The notes under the pieces: model-generated | Database searches by the model: none | Told to the model about the DNA's origin: nothing | Seen by the model: only the letters and a program-made list of their open reading frames with translations | In this document: piece after piece, positions 1-9,395 of the stretch | How the letters are laid out: each line of letters starts with the position of its first letter | How positions within the stretch are numbered: the first letter of the stretch is position 1 | Position numbers and translations under genes: made by a program | Source of the DNA: Cellvibrio sp. UBA7671 | GTDB lineage: Bacteria > Pseudomonadota > Gammaproteobacteria > Pseudomonadales > Cellvibrionaceae | Assembly: GCA_002483145.1 (NCBI GenBank) | Contig: DLHJ01000018.1 | Coordinates: 29,636-93,635, forward strand | Length of the DNA: 64,000 bases | Reading direction: 5' to 3'

Positions 1-1750
1 TTGCCTGCTGGCCTTTGGTTGCAAGTGGTTCACGCGGGCCGAGTGGATCACTTTCCGGTTGGTAACGCTCGTATTCATGTTTGGGGAATTCGAGTGAATT
101 TAATGGTAAACGTAAACCGAGAGGAGAATCACCCGGTACTAACATGAGTTCGCCGGTGCGTAATTTCCAGCGACCGGTCAGCCAGCTTTGATTGGTATAG
201 TTTTGGTTCTGGCTATAGTTCCATTCAATCGGTAATACATAGCCACTTTCAGTATTTAATCCGCGCGATAATAATTTTGCGATACGACGACGCTCCAGGT
301 CATCTTTTAAATCGGCTTCGAGTGGATTGATATCTGGCGGTAGTGTTTGCTCCGCCCAGAGGTAGTAGAGCACATCTTCATATGCAGGAATTAAATGATC
401 GCTATTGACGTGGATTTTTTCACACAAGAGTTGCGCGAATTTTTTTGCATCGATATGGGTGAGGCCATAACTTTTATCAGCGCGCGCCAGTAAATGCGGA
501 TTATTCCAGAGGGCTTGGCCATCTGTGCGCCAGAAACAGCCGAGCGCCCAACGCGGTACTTCTTCACCAGGGTACCATTTGCCTTGGCCATAGTGCAGTA
601 AACCATTCGGTGCGAACGTTTCGCGCATCCGGAGCAACAAATCTTTTGCGAGACGCAATTTATCGGCGCCCAGTGCACCCGTATTCCACTGCTCGGATTC
701 CATATCGTCAATTGACACAAACGTGGGTTCACCGCCGGTGGTCAAGCGCACATCCTGTTCAATTAATTCTTTATCAACGGCAGCACCAAGTGCGTTGATA
801 GTTTGCCATTGGTCTTCGGTGTAGGGTTTGGTTACACGCGGGTCTTCAAGGATGCGGAACACTTCGTTGCTGTACGAAAACTCCACTTCACATTTACTGG
901 TAGCACCGGTGATAGGTGCAGCAGAAATCGGATCGGGAGTGCAGGCGAGTGGGATGTGGCCTTCGGTCGCGAGCAGACCGGAAGTTGGGTCGAGACCAAT
1001 CCAGCCAGCGCCGGGAATATAAATTTCAGTCCATGCATGCAAGTCAGTGAAATCTTTTTCCGGGCCGCTGGGGCCATCGAGCGCTTTGATATCGGCAGTG
1101 AGCTGCACTAAATAACCTGAAGCGAAACGCGCGGCGTAACCTAAACGGCGGAAAATTTGTACGAGTAACCAGGCACTGTCGCGACAGGAGCCTTTAGCGA
1201 GTGTCAGGGTTTCTTCACAGGTTTGGATACCGGGCTCAAGGCGCACCCCATAACCAATCGCTTGCTGAACCAGCTGGTTGATACTCACCATAAAGTCGTT
1301 CACCGCCCAGGGTTTTTCACTCAGCTGGCGGTGGCGGATATCGGCTTTGATCTTATTTACTATCTCCATCAATTGCGGTCCGTTTTCGCTGATTTCGAGA
1401 TAGGGAATTAATTCGCGCTGCAATTGCTCGTCGTAATCAAATGGGATGTGTTGCGCGTAGTCCTCCACAAAAAAATCGAAGGGATTGATGGAGGTCATAT
1501 CGGCGACGACTTCGACTTCAATCGACAGGGTTTTGGTCTGCTCGGGAAATACCAGACGCGCTTGAAAGTTGCCAAAAGGATCTTGCTGCCAATTAATAAA
1601 ATGATCAGCGGGTTCGATTTTGAGGGAGTAGCTGTGAATTTTGGTGCGGCTATGGGGCGCTGGGCGTAAACGTAGTACATGGGGAAAGAGTGAAGTCAGG
1701 CGATCAAATTCATATTTTGTCTTGTGATGAATGGCAACGCGGATAGCCAT
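1..1750 (-). CDS. Transglutaminase-like / DUF2126 protein (N-terminal 583 residues; runs off the left edge)
   Basis: Reading from an ATG at 1750 the frame stays open to base 1, so only the N-terminal part is seen. Residues 1-110 match the bacterial transglutaminase N-terminal region. Residues 180-260 hold the transglutaminase-like papain-fold core with the triad in order: Cys189 (KGSCRDSAWL), His238 (DLHAWTEIY) and Asp254 (GWIGLDPTSG). After residue 300 a second domain begins with the motif RLTTGGEPTFVSIDD, which I recognise from DUF2126 (COG4196) proteins of about 1100 residues. These large proteins are known to cluster with alpha-E and ATP-grasp proteins and the Anbu protease, and an Anbu gene indeed lies just upstream. 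The cluster is thought to be a peptide synthesis or modification system; the substrate is unknown. A terminator separates it from the Anbu gene, so it probably has its own promoter in 1751-1975. Confidence 0.82.
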   Translation of the reverse strand, partial: MAIRVAIHHKTKYEFDRLTSLFPHVLRLRPAPHSRTKIHSYSLKIEPADHFINWQQDPFGNFQARLVFPEQTKTLSIEVEVVADMTSINPFDFFVEDYAQHIPFDYDEQLQRELIPYLEISENGPQLMEIVNKIKADIRHRQLSEKPWAVNDFMVSINQLVQQAIGYGVRLEPGIQTCEETLTLAKGSCRDSAWLLVQIFRRLGYAARFASGYLVQLTADIKALDGPSGPEKDFTDLHAWTEIYIPGAGWIGLDPTSGLLATEGHIPLACTPDPISAAPITGATSKCEVEFSYSNEVFRILEDPRVTKPYTEDQWQTINALGAAVDKELIEQDVRLTTGGEPTFVSIDDMESEQWNTGALGADKLRLAKDLLLRMRETFAPNGLLHYGQGKWYPGEEVPRWALGCFWRTDGQALWNNPHLLARADKSYGLTHIDAKKFAQLLCEKIHVNSDHLIPAYEDVLYYLWAEQTLPPDINPLEADLKDDLERRRIAKLLSRGLNTESGYVLPIEWNYSQNQNYTNQSWLTGRWKLRTGELMLVPGDSPLGLRLPLNSLEFPKHEYERYQPESDPLGPREPLATKGQQA

Positions 1751-1970
1751 AAATTAATTCCTTCCTTCAAAGTGCGGTTTATGGATCATGCTGGTGCACT
1801 CAAGTGTGCACCAGGCTGGGAAAAGGGCAAGTTATTATCATCCCCGTCGGTTGTTACGCTATTTAGGTCGCGGTGATGGCCGCTTAACTTGCCTACTATT
1901 TTTGCTGCTATTAGTAAGGCAATAACTGCACCATAAGTGCCCTAAGGTAAAAAATGGGTCTGACAGAAAC

Positions 1971-2004
1971 AAAAAAGCGCCAGTATCGGTTGGATACTGG
2001 CGCT
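1971..2004 (-). terminator. Rho-independent terminator of the Anbu gene
   Basis: A perfect 12-bp stem (1976-1987 with 1993-2004) has a 5-nt loop, and on the minus strand it is followed by a run of six T (1971-1976). It lies 25 bp after the Anbu stop codon. The remaining bases 1751-1970 show no gene. Confidence 0.85.
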
Positions 2005-2028
2005 TTCAGGGTATTCAGTGATGAGCAA

Positions 2029-2748
2029 TTAGTTTTGCGGCGGTGGCGGTAACTGCAAAAAAGCTTCTACGATCAGGCAATCCCAGGATTTGGTCAGCTC
2101 GCGCAGGTACTGGTTATCCGCCTCAAACACAGAGTGCTTCATGTAGCCGCTGTTAGTGGCGTAGGTCATCAGCTCAATGGGTGGGCCAACGGTAAGGTTG
2201 GACTTCATAGTGGAATCCATGGAGACCAAGGCGCAAAGCGCTGCGGTATCCAGGCCGGTTTCGGGTTTTAGGATACGATCGAGGATCGGCTTGCCGTATT
2301 TGCTCTCGCCAATCTGTAAATAAGGTGTTTGTTTGGAGGTGGTGATGTGATTGCCCTGCGGGTAAATCAACATAACCGCTGGTGAATCGCCGTTAATTTG
2401 CCCGCCCAACAGGAAACTCGCTTCGAAACTGACATTACTGTTGTGCTGGGCGTGCTTTTCCTGAATGGCAATGCTGATTTCGCCCACGTAGTCGGCGGCA
2501 TCATGGATGCTATCGAGTGTGGCGAGGCTAATATCGGCGCCGTCTTTGATGTCCTTGCGAATTTTCGCGATCACGGATTGGGTGGTAGCAAGATTACCGG
2601 CCGAGTTGATCACGATCTGGCGATCGCCCTCAATGCCGAAGTGATACATCTTGCTATAGGTGCTGACCTGATCAACACCCGCATTGGTGCGCGAGTCTGA
2701 GCAAAAGATCAGGCCGGCATCAACTTTGATCGCAACGCAGTAGGTCAT
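2029..2748 (-). CDS. Anbu-type proteasome-like protease (COG3484)
   Basis: 239 residues. The N-terminus MTYCVAIKVDAGLIFCSDSR is the Ntn-hydrolase start of the Anbu family (ancestral beta subunit, also called betaproteobacterial proteasome homologue). Removal of Met would expose Thr2 as the nucleophile. The SDSRTNAGVD segment is the family signature equivalent to the active-site Asp region of proteasome beta subunits. A longer frame begins at a TTG four codons upstream, but the ATG at 2748 is chosen because processing must leave Thr at the N-terminus. Anbu assembles into an open helical or ring-like particle without a dedicated ATPase; its substrate is not established. Its downstream neighbour is the transglutaminase/DUF2126 gene, the usual partner. 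The gene has its own terminator. Confidence 0.85.
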   Translation of the reverse strand: MTYCVAIKVDAGLIFCSDSRTNAGVDQVSTYSKMYHFGIEGDRQIVINSAGNLATTQSVIAKIRKDIKDGADISLATLDSIHDAADYVGEISIAIQEKHAQHNSNVSFEASFLLGGQINGDSPAVMLIYPQGNHITTSKQTPYLQIGESKYGKPILDRILKPETGLDTAALCALVSMDSTMKSNLTVGPPIELMTYATNSGYMKHSVFEADNQYLRELTKSWDCLIVEAFLQLPPPPQN

Positions 2749-2924
2749 AACAGCAACCAAGGCTCAGGAAAAAAAGGGCGCTTAGGTTAAGAGCAGGGGG
2801 GGGATGCGTCAAGGCTAATTTGGCGCATTAAACAAAGAGTTCTAATTCACCCTTCAATCCGCCCCAAAGCCAGACGACACTCATGATGATAGGTCGCCTC
2901 AACCTTGGGTACTGATTTGGATAG

Positions 2925-3752
2925 CTAAGCAGGGGCTTTGCTACTGTGGATATGGATGGGCGGGAAAGGGATAGTGATGCCATTGGCATCGAAGGCGAGT
3001 TTGATTTTTTCGGTGAGGGCGAATTTTACGTCCCAATAGTCTTCCGTTTTTACCCAGGGGCGCACAAAAAAATTCACGCTGTTGGTAGCCAGCTCGCCCA
3101 CGGCAATCAGGGTGTCCGGCTCCGGTAATATGCGCGGCTCATCTTTGATAATAGCGGCGATAATATCGCGCGCAGCGCGCAGGTCGTCTTCATAGCCAAT
3201 GCTGAAAACCATATCGATGCGACGGGTAGGACGCTTTGAGTAGTTAACGATATTGCTGCTGTAGATGGCACTGTTGGGAATAATCACTTCTTTGTTATCG
3301 CCGGTGTGCAGAGTCGTTGAAAAAATACCAATTTTTTCGATAACACCGGCGGTGCCCGCTGCCTCGACAAAATCGCCACCTTTGAATGGGCGGAAGATTA
3401 ACAACATGAAACCGGCAGCAAAGTTTTGCAGTGAGCCTTGTAGTGCCAATCCGATGGCCAATCCGGCTGCACCTAACACGGCAATAACGGAATTAGTGTT
3501 CACGCCCAATTGATCGAGTGCGGCGACAATCACAAACACCAACAGTAGGGCATTCACCAGCGACTGGATAAATTCCACCAGAATTCTATCCAGCTTGGTG
3601 CGGCCAAGTACTTTGCCGAGTATGCGTGCGATGAATTTGGCAACCAATTGCCCGATGAAAAAAATCAGCAGTGCAATCAGGATTTTAATACTCCAGGGCG
3701 CAATAAATTTGGAGTAAAACGTGATTAATTCAGCTTTATCAATCTCAAACAT
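2925..3752 (-). CDS. mscS: Small-conductance mechanosensitive channel, MscS family
   Basis: 275 residues, the normal size of short MscS proteins. Two or three N-terminal membrane helices (about residues 18-40, 60-85 and 88-110) are followed by the glycine/alanine-rich pore helix AVLGAAGLAIGLALQGSLQN. Next come the beta domain (FRPFKGGDFVEAAGTAGVIE, PNSAIYSSNIVNYS) and the alpha/beta C-terminal vestibule. Such channels open on membrane tension and release solutes during hypo-osmotic shock. The gene lies 29 bp after rnfE on the same strand and could be co-transcribed with the rnf operon; in E. coli nth occupies that place. AGAAAAG-like purines precede the ATG at 3752. Confidence 0.93.
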   Translation of the reverse strand: MFEIDKAELITFYSKFIAPWSIKILIALLIFFIGQLVAKFIARILGKVLGRTKLDRILVEFIQSLVNALLLVFVIVAALDQLGVNTNSVIAVLGAAGLAIGLALQGSLQNFAAGFMLLIFRPFKGGDFVEAAGTAGVIEKIGIFSTTLHTGDNKEVIIPNSAIYSSNIVNYSKRPTRRIDMVFSIGYEDDLRAARDIIAAIIKDEPRILPEPDTLIAVGELATNSVNFFVRPWVKTEDYWDVKFALTEKIKLAFDANGITIPFPPIHIHSSKAPA

Positions 3753-3781
3753 TCTTCTTTTCCTTTATCGGGCAATATTTA

Positions 3782-4498
3782 TCAAGCGACACTGCCGGTA
3801 GTACGCACGCGTTTACTGCCTTTGGCTGCCTGCTCTTTAACGGCATCGGCACGCGCTTTTAATTTTGCATCGATCACATTTTTTCCGGCGATTAAAAAAC
3901 CCACCACAATAAATGCACCGGGCGGTAGCAGCGCGAAAATCACATTGGGAAAACTTTCACCAAACACATTGAGTTGCCAACTGCGGGCTGATTCGCCAAA
4001 CAAGAGTTGCATGTCGGCAAATAAATGGCCGGTACCGAGCAATTCGCGCACCGCACCGACACAGACCAGTACCAGCAAGAAACCCATTCCCATCATAAAA
4101 CCGTCAACGGCAGAAGGAATTAATTTGTTTTTACTGGCAAAGGCATCAGCGCGGCCGAGTACGGCGCAGTTGGTCACGATCAGTGGGATAAATAAACCGA
4201 GAATTTGATACAGCTCGTAGGTGAAGGCTTTCATCAGCAATTCAATACAGGTTACGGCCGAGGCGATGATCATCACAAACGCGGGCAGGCGCACTGCATC
4301 GCTCACATAAGAGCGGATCAGTGAAACAGCAGAGTTAGTGGTGGTGAGTACGAGCAGCGTTGCCAACCCCAACCCCAGTGCGTTAACGACAGTCGAACTC
4401 ACTGCCAGCAGCGGACAGAGGCCGAGCACTTGAACGAGCGCCGCGTTGTTGCTCCACAGGCCTTTTTGGGTAATCTCTTTGTAATTGACATCACTCAT
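3782..4498 (-). CDS. rnfE: Electron transport complex subunit RnfE/RsxE
   Basis: 238 residues, six predicted membrane helices. The N-terminus [30 protein letters not shown] is the RnfE signature, containing the Cys-Pro of the first helix; the paired motif [18 protein letters not shown] lies mid-protein. RnfE and RnfA are inverted homologous membrane subunits that hold a shared intramembrane iron-sulfur centre. I chose the ATG at 4498, which overlaps the rnfG stop by 8 bp and has AAGGTGA upstream; a GTG at 4507 in frame is the alternative. It is the last gene of rnfABCDGE. The complex couples electron transfer between ferredoxin and NAD to Na+ or H+ movement; as Rsx it can also keep SoxR reduced. 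Confidence 0.95.
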   Translation of the reverse strand: MSDVNYKEITQKGLWSNNAALVQVLGLCPLLAVSSTVVNALGLGLATLLVLTTTNSAVSLIRSYVSDAVRLPAFVMIIASAVTCIELLMKAFTYELYQILGLFIPLIVTNCAVLGRADAFASKNKLIPSAVDGFMMGMGFLLVLVCVGAVRELLGTGHLFADMQLLFGESARSWQLNVFGESFPNVIFALLPPGAFIVVGFLIAGKNVIDAKLKARADAVKEQAAKGSKRVRTTGSVA

Positions 4499-5156
4499 GG
4501 ACTTCACCTTTAGTTACCGTTTGGGCAAGTGGCTGGGTATCGATAAACAAATTTTGCTTATTGGCTGCGACAAATTCCAATACACGTTTTACCTGGCCGA
4601 CCACTGCGCGTGGTGTGATAGTGGCACCGGCGAATTGATCAAAAACACCGCCATCTTTCTTCACTTTCCATTCTTCAATCACCGGCACGTTCAGGTTTTT
4701 GCCATTGAAACTTAAAATCCACTGGTGTTTTTTGAGTTCGATTTTATCCCCCAGACCGGGTGTTTCCTTGTGCAGCAACACGCGTACACCGGCGATGCTG
4801 CCATCGCGCTTCACGCCGACAATCATGCTGATATCGCCTGAATAACCATCGTGTGCGGTGGCGGGAATAATCAGCGCAGTGATTTCATTGCCGCGGCGGG
4901 CGCGATAAATTTTGCTGTCTGCCCCGGTACCTAAAGGTTCCCATGCGCTATCGGGTACGGGGATGGTGTCGTTGAGCAAATCGTTATCGTGATCTTGCAG
5001 TGGAATTATTTCAAACAGGGCGCGCTGTTGTGCAGCGCGTTCAGCGGCGGCGATACGTTCTTGGGTGCCGAGATTGGTCAGCGCCAACGCGCCAGCTGTA
5101 AACACCGCAAAAGCTGCGAGGATAAAACTGTTCTTGCTAATGGATTGGCAGAGCAT
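4491..5156 (-). CDS. rnfG: Electron transport complex subunit RnfG/RsxG (FMN-binding)
   Basis: 221 residues. One N-terminal membrane helix (about 8-27) anchors a periplasmic FMN-binding domain. The motif [12 protein letters not shown] (residues 175-186) matches the S/T-GATxT consensus; Thr181 would carry the phosphoester-linked FMN attached by Apb[12 protein letters not shown] and [10 protein letters not shown] are further family blocks. The start shares one base with the rnfD stop (TGATG) and the end overlaps rnfE, showing tight translational coupling. It passes electrons between RnfD and the rest of the complex on the periplasmic side. Confidence 0.95.
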   Translation of the reverse strand: MLCQSISKNSFILAAFAVFTAGALALTNLGTQERIAAAERAAQQRALFEIIPLQDHDNDLLNDTIPVPDSAWEPLGTGADSKIYRARRGNEITALIIPATAHDGYSGDISMIVGVKRDGSIAGVRVLLHKETPGLGDKIELKKHQWILSFNGKNLNVPVIEEWKVKKDGGVFDQFAGATITPRAVVGQVKRVLEFVAANKQNLFIDTQPLAQTVTKGEVHE

Positions 5157-6232
5157 CAGTGACCTCCATCTTGTTTGCTGGCGTCAGTCGCGCGCCGCGG
5201 TTTTTTGTGGCCGTAGGTGCGCGGCGTGGTGTAGTAATCGATAAAGGGCGCAGCAAAGTTCATCAACAAGACTGCGAAACCTACGCCGTCCGGATAGCTG
5301 GTGCCCCAAGCACGGATCACATAAATCAATACACCGATCAAGGCGCCGTAAACGATACGGCCGCGTGTACTTACTGCTGAGCTGACTGGATCAGTCACGA
5401 TAAAAAATGCACCGAGCATAGTCGCGCCCGAGAGCAGGTGATAAATCGGTGAGCCGCCGGAGTTGGAGCTGCCGCTGTCGTAAAAGAGTGTAGCCATTAC
5501 GACTAGTGCAATCAGCATCGAAATCGGCGCATGCCAGGTAAAGACTTTTTTGTAGAGCAGATAAATTCCGCCCAGCAAAAACGCGATATTCACCCACTCC
5601 CAGCCAGCGCCCGCCCAGTGGCCTTCGGCAAATACGGGTTGCTGTTGGTAGAGGTCATCCAGTGTCAGACCGGAGTTTTGCTTCATCACATCGAGGACAG
5701 TGGCAGAGCTGTAAGCGTCGATTGGTGTAGAGAAAAAGACTTTATCCAATGCAGCAACAAGGCTGGGTGCGGTTTGGCCATCGGCCAACATCGGCAGTGG
5801 AGTCGCCCACTGGGTCATCTGCACGGGAAAGGAAATCAACAGCAATACATAGGCGACCATCGCCGGATTAAAGGGGTTAAAACCCATGCCACCGTAGAGT
5901 TGCTTGGCTAATACTATGGCGACAAAACTCGCGCTGATTACAAGCCACCAAGGACAATAGGGCGGTAGGGAAACACCAATCAAAACCCCCGTTACCAGTG
6001 CGCTGCAGTCGCGCAAATAGAACATAACCGGGCGCGCGCGCAGTTTCATCACCAGCGCTTCAAATGCGATGCAACTTAAACTTGCCAACAGCACATTGAT
6101 CAGCACGCCAATCCCGAAAAAGTGGGTGAGTGCGACTATGCCGGGAATAGTGGCGTAAACCACCAGTCGCATGATGCGCCCGGTGCGATTGGCCCCGTGG
6201 GTATGGGGCGAGGTGATATTTAATAACGCCAT
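5156..6232 (-). CDS. rnfD: Electron transport complex subunit RnfD/RsxD (FMN-binding)
   Basis: 358 residues, multi-spanning membrane protein of the NqrB/RnfD family. Family blocks include LTGVLIGVSLPPYCPWW (about 79-97), GGMGFNPFNPAMVAYV (114-129), and HLLSGATMLGAFFIVTDPVS (265-284). The likely covalent FMN threonine is Thr178 in AYSSATVLDV, by position equivalent to Thr187 of E. coli RsxD. The last residues are basic and lysine-rich. The gene follows rnfC after 38 bp and overlaps rnfG by one base. Confidence 0.94.
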   Translation of the reverse strand: MALLNITSPHTHGANRTGRIMRLVVYATIPGIVALTHFFGIGVLINVLLASLSCIAFEALVMKLRARPVMFYLRDCSALVTGVLIGVSLPPYCPWWLVISASFVAIVLAKQLYGGMGFNPFNPAMVAYVLLLISFPVQMTQWATPLPMLADGQTAPSLVAALDKVFFSTPIDAYSSATVLDVMKQNSGLTLDDLYQQQPVFAEGHWAGAGWEWVNIAFLLGGIYLLYKKVFTWHAPISMLIALVVMATLFYDSGSSNSGGSPIYHLLSGATMLGAFFIVTDPVSSAVSTRGRIVYGALIGVLIYVIRAWGTSYPDGVGFAVLLMNFAAPFIDYYTTPRTYGHKKPRRATDASKQDGGH

Positions 6233-6270
6233 GCTGTTATCTCGTTAAACCACTGTGCAGCAGAGCTGCA

Positions 6271-8664
6271 CTATGCCAGCTCATTCAGTTTTTCTTCCAG
6301 CTTCGTCACACCTGCGCGGAAGGCTTCTATATTTGCGTCGTTTTCTGCTTCGGCTTTGGCTAAGCGCTCGCGTGCTTTGGTCAGACGGGTCTGCAGGGAT
6401 TGGATCTGCTCCGCGCGTTTTTCTTCATCGCTCATGCTTGCCATCGCTGCCGCCTTGGCTTTGGCTTTTTCAATCGCCGCTTGGGCGGCGCTTTGTTCTG
6501 CGGACACAGGTTCTGCGGACACAGGTTCTGCGACCGGTGCAACTGGTGCCACAGGTTCAGGCACTGCGATAGGCTCATCTTTAATGCCCAATGCCGTCAG
6601 CTCGGCGAGTGCCTCGGTAATTTTTTGCTGCAGTTTTTCAGCGCCTTGCTGTAACGCATCCAAATTGGCGCTGCCTTCCGTTTTAGCAGCGGCGACTTTC
6701 TCTTCCGCTTTGGCCAAGCGCGCACGCAAGGACTCCAGATTCGCGCGGGCTTTGTCTTCCGGTGACATAGTCAACTTGGCTTGCGCGCGCGCGATAGCGG
6801 CGGCAACCGGGTCGTTCATATCGACTGCTGGTGCTACTGCGGCGGCTGCAACGGTAAGCGGAGCTGAAGTTGCCGCTGATTCGGTGCTACTTGTTTGTGC
6901 CGAGAAGTCGGCGAGCTTTTTCTCGGCTTCGGCAAGCTTTAATTCAGCCTGCTTAATACGCACTTGCTGTTTGACCAGCTGCTCGTCGCTAATGACTGGA
7001 TTGGTTTTATTGGGCACTAGCGGTTTTTGCTGGAACTCCAAGGTGTTTTTAGCGGCAGCCACCAGCCGTTCAAGCTTGGCTTTTTGCTCATCGGGCGCGA
7101 CCTGTACTGCGCTGGAGACGGCTGCCGCAGCGCTAATGACATTGCTTGATGGAGCGGGTGCAGCCGCTTTTTCAGCCAGTTTCTTCTTGGCTTCTTCTGC
7201 TGCTTTTTGGCGCGCTACGCGTTTTGCTTCTTTCTCGGCTTCTTCTTTGGCGATGCGCTGCTGGCGGAATTCAAAGCGCTGGCGCGAACGGTCAGACTTT
7301 TCTTTTTCGATTTCATGCAGGCGGATACTGCCTTTGGCGGCGCGATAGTACTGCACCAGCGGAATCGTACTCGGGCACACATAAGAGCAGGCGCCGCACT
7401 CGATACAATCGAACAGGTTGTGGGATTCGAGCCGGTCAAAATCTTCCGCCTGCGCATACCAGAACAACTGTTGCGGTAGCAGGCTGGCGGGGCAGACTTC
7501 GGCGCACATACCGCAGCGGATACAAGCTTGCGCGGGTAGTGGCTCGGGTAATTCCTGCTTGCTGGGGGCGAGAATGCAGTTGGTGGTCTTGATGACCGGA
7601 GCATCCAAATCCAGTAAGGTAAAGCCCATCATCGGCCCGCCCATCACTACGCGCGAGGCGTTGGTGGCGTTAAAGCCGTGCTGGGCAAGTACATAGCTGA
7701 TAGGGGTGCCGAACAGCACATCAATATTGCGCTGGGTGGTGAGCGATTCACCCACAACAGTGGCAACGCGTGACACCAACGGCTCACCGAAACGCACCGC
7801 GCGCCAAGCAGCGACGGCAGTACCCACGTTGACGCAGATAACGCCTATATCGGCTGAGTGATGACCGCTGGGAATCTCGCGTCCGGTGAGGATCTGGATT
7901 AATTGCTTGGCACCACCGGAGGGATATTTGGTAGGGAATACCACGACCTGAATATTCGCCGCTTCCGGATCATTGACGGCGGCACCCGCCACAGCGGCTT
8001 TTACGGCGGCTATGGCGTTGGGTTTGTTGTCTTCTATACCGATCAGCAGGTTTTTAGGGTGATGCAAGATATGGCTCAGTAGCAACGTGCCCGCGACCAA
8101 TTCGGCGGCGCGCACTTGCATCAACATGTCGTCAGCGGTGATGTAGGGCTCACATTCGGCGCCGTTGAGGATCAATGTATCGATCACTTGGGTCGATTTG
8201 GGTGCGAGTTTCACCGCGGTCGGAAAACCCGCGCCACCGAGGCCAGCCACACCAGCGGCGCGGATTTTATCGAGCAGCGCTAAACGATCAAGGCTGCGGT
8301 AATCCCCGCATGCGGTCAGTTCGATCCACTCGTTTTTGCCGTCCGGTTCTATCACTACCGATTCACTGTTCATGCCCGATGGATGCGGAATCGCTCGCTC
8401 TTCAATGGCAATTACGGTGCCCGAGGTTGAAGCATGTGTGTTGGCGCTAAAGGTGCCATCCGCGGCGCCGATCAGTTGCCCGGCCAGCACGCGTTCGCCT
8501 ACTTGCACCACTGGTTGCGCAGGTGTGCCCATATGCTGGTTGAGCGGAATCACCAATACCGGCGGCAGCGGCACTGTGCCCAGCGGCAATTGCAGGGATT
8601 GGTGTTTGTGCTCGGGCGGATGCACGCCGCCGGGCAGTTCCCATACTTTGATCAGGCTTGTCAT
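6271..8664 (-). CDS. rnfC: Electron transport complex subunit RnfC/RsxC with long repeat-rich tail
   Basis: 797 residues from the ATG at 8664. The longer reading from 8814 would overlap rnfB and lacks family similarity. Residues 1-440 are the conserved RnfC core. It has the start VWELPGGVHPPEHK, a glycine-rich NADH/FMN-type loop AGVAGLGGAGFPTAVK (137-152), and two 4Fe-4S motifs: CIRCGMCAEVCP (381-392) and CIECGACSYVCP (420-431). RnfC is the peripheral NADH-oxidising or -reducing subunit on the cytoplasmic face. From about residue 440 to the end the protein is Ala/Lys/Glu-rich and clearly coiled-coil. It includes two related units of about 45 residues (LESLRARLAKAEEKV and IQSLQTRLTKARERLAKAE). 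Such variable tails are known for gammaproteobacterial RnfC. A 15-bp unit is tandemly repeated in the tail (6496-6531), encoding PVSAE repeats. Confidence 0.95.
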   Translation of the reverse strand: MTSLIKVWELPGGVHPPEHKHQSLQLPLGTVPLPPVLVIPLNQHMGTPAQPVVQVGERVLAGQLIGAADGTFSANTHASTSGTVIAIEERAIPHPSGMNSESVVIEPDGKNEWIELTACGDYRSLDRLALLDKIRAAGVAGLGGAGFPTAVKLAPKSTQVIDTLILNGAECEPYITADDMLMQVRAAELVAGTLLLSHILHHPKNLLIGIEDNKPNAIAAVKAAVAGAAVNDPEAANIQVVVFPTKYPSGGAKQLIQILTGREIPSGHHSADIGVICVNVGTAVAAWRAVRFGEPLVSRVATVVGESLTTQRNIDVLFGTPISYVLAQHGFNATNASRVVMGGPMMGFTLLDLDAPVIKTTNCILAPSKQELPEPLPAQACIRCGMCAEVCPASLLPQQLFWYAQAEDFDRLESHNLFDCIECGACSYVCPSTIPLVQYYRAAKGSIRLHEIEKEKSDRSRQRFEFRQQRIAKEEAEKEAKRVARQKAAEEAKKKLAEKAAAPAPSSNVISAAAAVSSAVQVAPDEQKAKLERLVAAAKNTLEFQQKPLVPNKTNPVISDEQLVKQQVRIKQAELKLAEAEKKLADFSAQTSSTESAATSAPLTVAAAAVAPAVDMNDPVAAAIARAQAKLTMSPEDKARANLESLRARLAKAEEKVAAAKTEGSANLDALQQGAEKLQQKITEALAELTALGIKDEPIAVPEPVAPVAPVAEPVSAEPVSAEQSAAQAAIEKAKAKAAAMASMSDEEKRAEQIQSLQTRLTKARERLAKAEAENDANIEAFRAGVTKLEEKLNELA
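6496..6531 (-). repeat. 15-bp tandem repeat inside the rnfC tail
   Basis: The unit ttctgcggacacagg occurs twice perfectly (6496-6510, 6511-6525), followed by the first six bases of a third copy. It keeps the reading frame and encodes repeated PVSAE. A slippage-prone site whose copy number could vary between strains. Confidence 0.85.
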
Positions 8665-8684
8665 TTCGGCAGCTGTCTCGTCAT

Positions 8685-9353
8685 TTACGCGGCTTTGTCG
8701 CCGTCGCGCTGATCGCCAAAGGCCTGGCCGCGTCCGAGGTCGGAGGCGATCAAATTCACTTCGTGGGCGACTACATGGAATACAGGAGTTTGGTTGGTCG
8801 CAGGCAAATCCCACTTCCAGGTTTTGAGGTCAGTTTCCACAGGGATCATATCGATACAATCCACCGGGCAGGGTTCGACACAGAGGTCGCAGCCGGTACA
8901 TTCATCGGCGATCACCGTGTGCATATGTTTGGCGGCGCCGAGAATCGCATCCATCGGACAGGCCTGAATGCACTTGGTGCACCCGATGCACTCGTCTTCT
9001 CGGATATAAGCGACGCGTTTTACATCCAGATGTTCACCGTGTTCGGCGTCCAGACTAGGCGCTTCTACATCGAGTAAATCTGCCAAGGCATTAATAGTCG
9101 CCTGGCCACCGGGCGGGCATTTGTTGATCTCTTCACCCGCAGCGATGGCTTGCGCATAGGGGCGGCAGCCGGGGTGGCCACATTGGCCACATTGGGTTTG
9201 CGGAAGGAGCGCATCGATTTGATCGACGATAGGATCGCCTTCGACTTTGAATTTCACCGCCGCAAAACCCAGCACCGCGCCAAATGCCGCCGACAGGCCA
9301 CCGAGCGCAAGCAGGGCGCTAAGGATGGGATTCTGGAGAATAAATTCGATCAT
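8685..9353 (-). CDS. rnfB: Electron transport complex subunit RnfB/RsxB, ferredoxin-like
   Basis: 222 residues. An N-terminal hydrophobic anchor (about 5-32) is followed by the Fe-S domain with Cys55, Cys58, Cys63 and Cys79 (CGQCGHPGC...KCPPGG), and two 4Fe-4S ferredoxin motifs, [12 protein letters not shown] (122-133) and [12 protein letters not shown] (152-163). RnfB is the entry or exit point for ferredoxin electrons. It lies 42 bp after rnfA and 20 bp before rnfC, in one operon. Confidence 0.96.
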   Translation of the reverse strand: MIEFILQNPILSALLALGGLSAAFGAVLGFAAVKFKVEGDPIVDQIDALLPQTQCGQCGHPGCRPYAQAIAAGEEINKCPPGGQATINALADLLDVEAPSLDAEHGEHLDVKRVAYIREDECIGCTKCIQACPMDAILGAAKHMHTVIADECTGCDLCVEPCPVDCIDMIPVETDLKTWKWDLPATNQTPVFHVVAHEVNLIASDLGRGQAFGDQRDGDKAA

Positions 9354-9395
9354 GCCAGTACCAGAGTTATTGGTGTAAGTGCCAAAGGTTGTCCG

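Noticed and set aside
6356..7348. 330-codon plus-strand ORF opposite the rnfC tail
   Set aside because: It is the shadow of the Ala-rich minus-strand coding sequence (GC-rich third positions) and is Ala/Ser-rich low complexity without a start signal.
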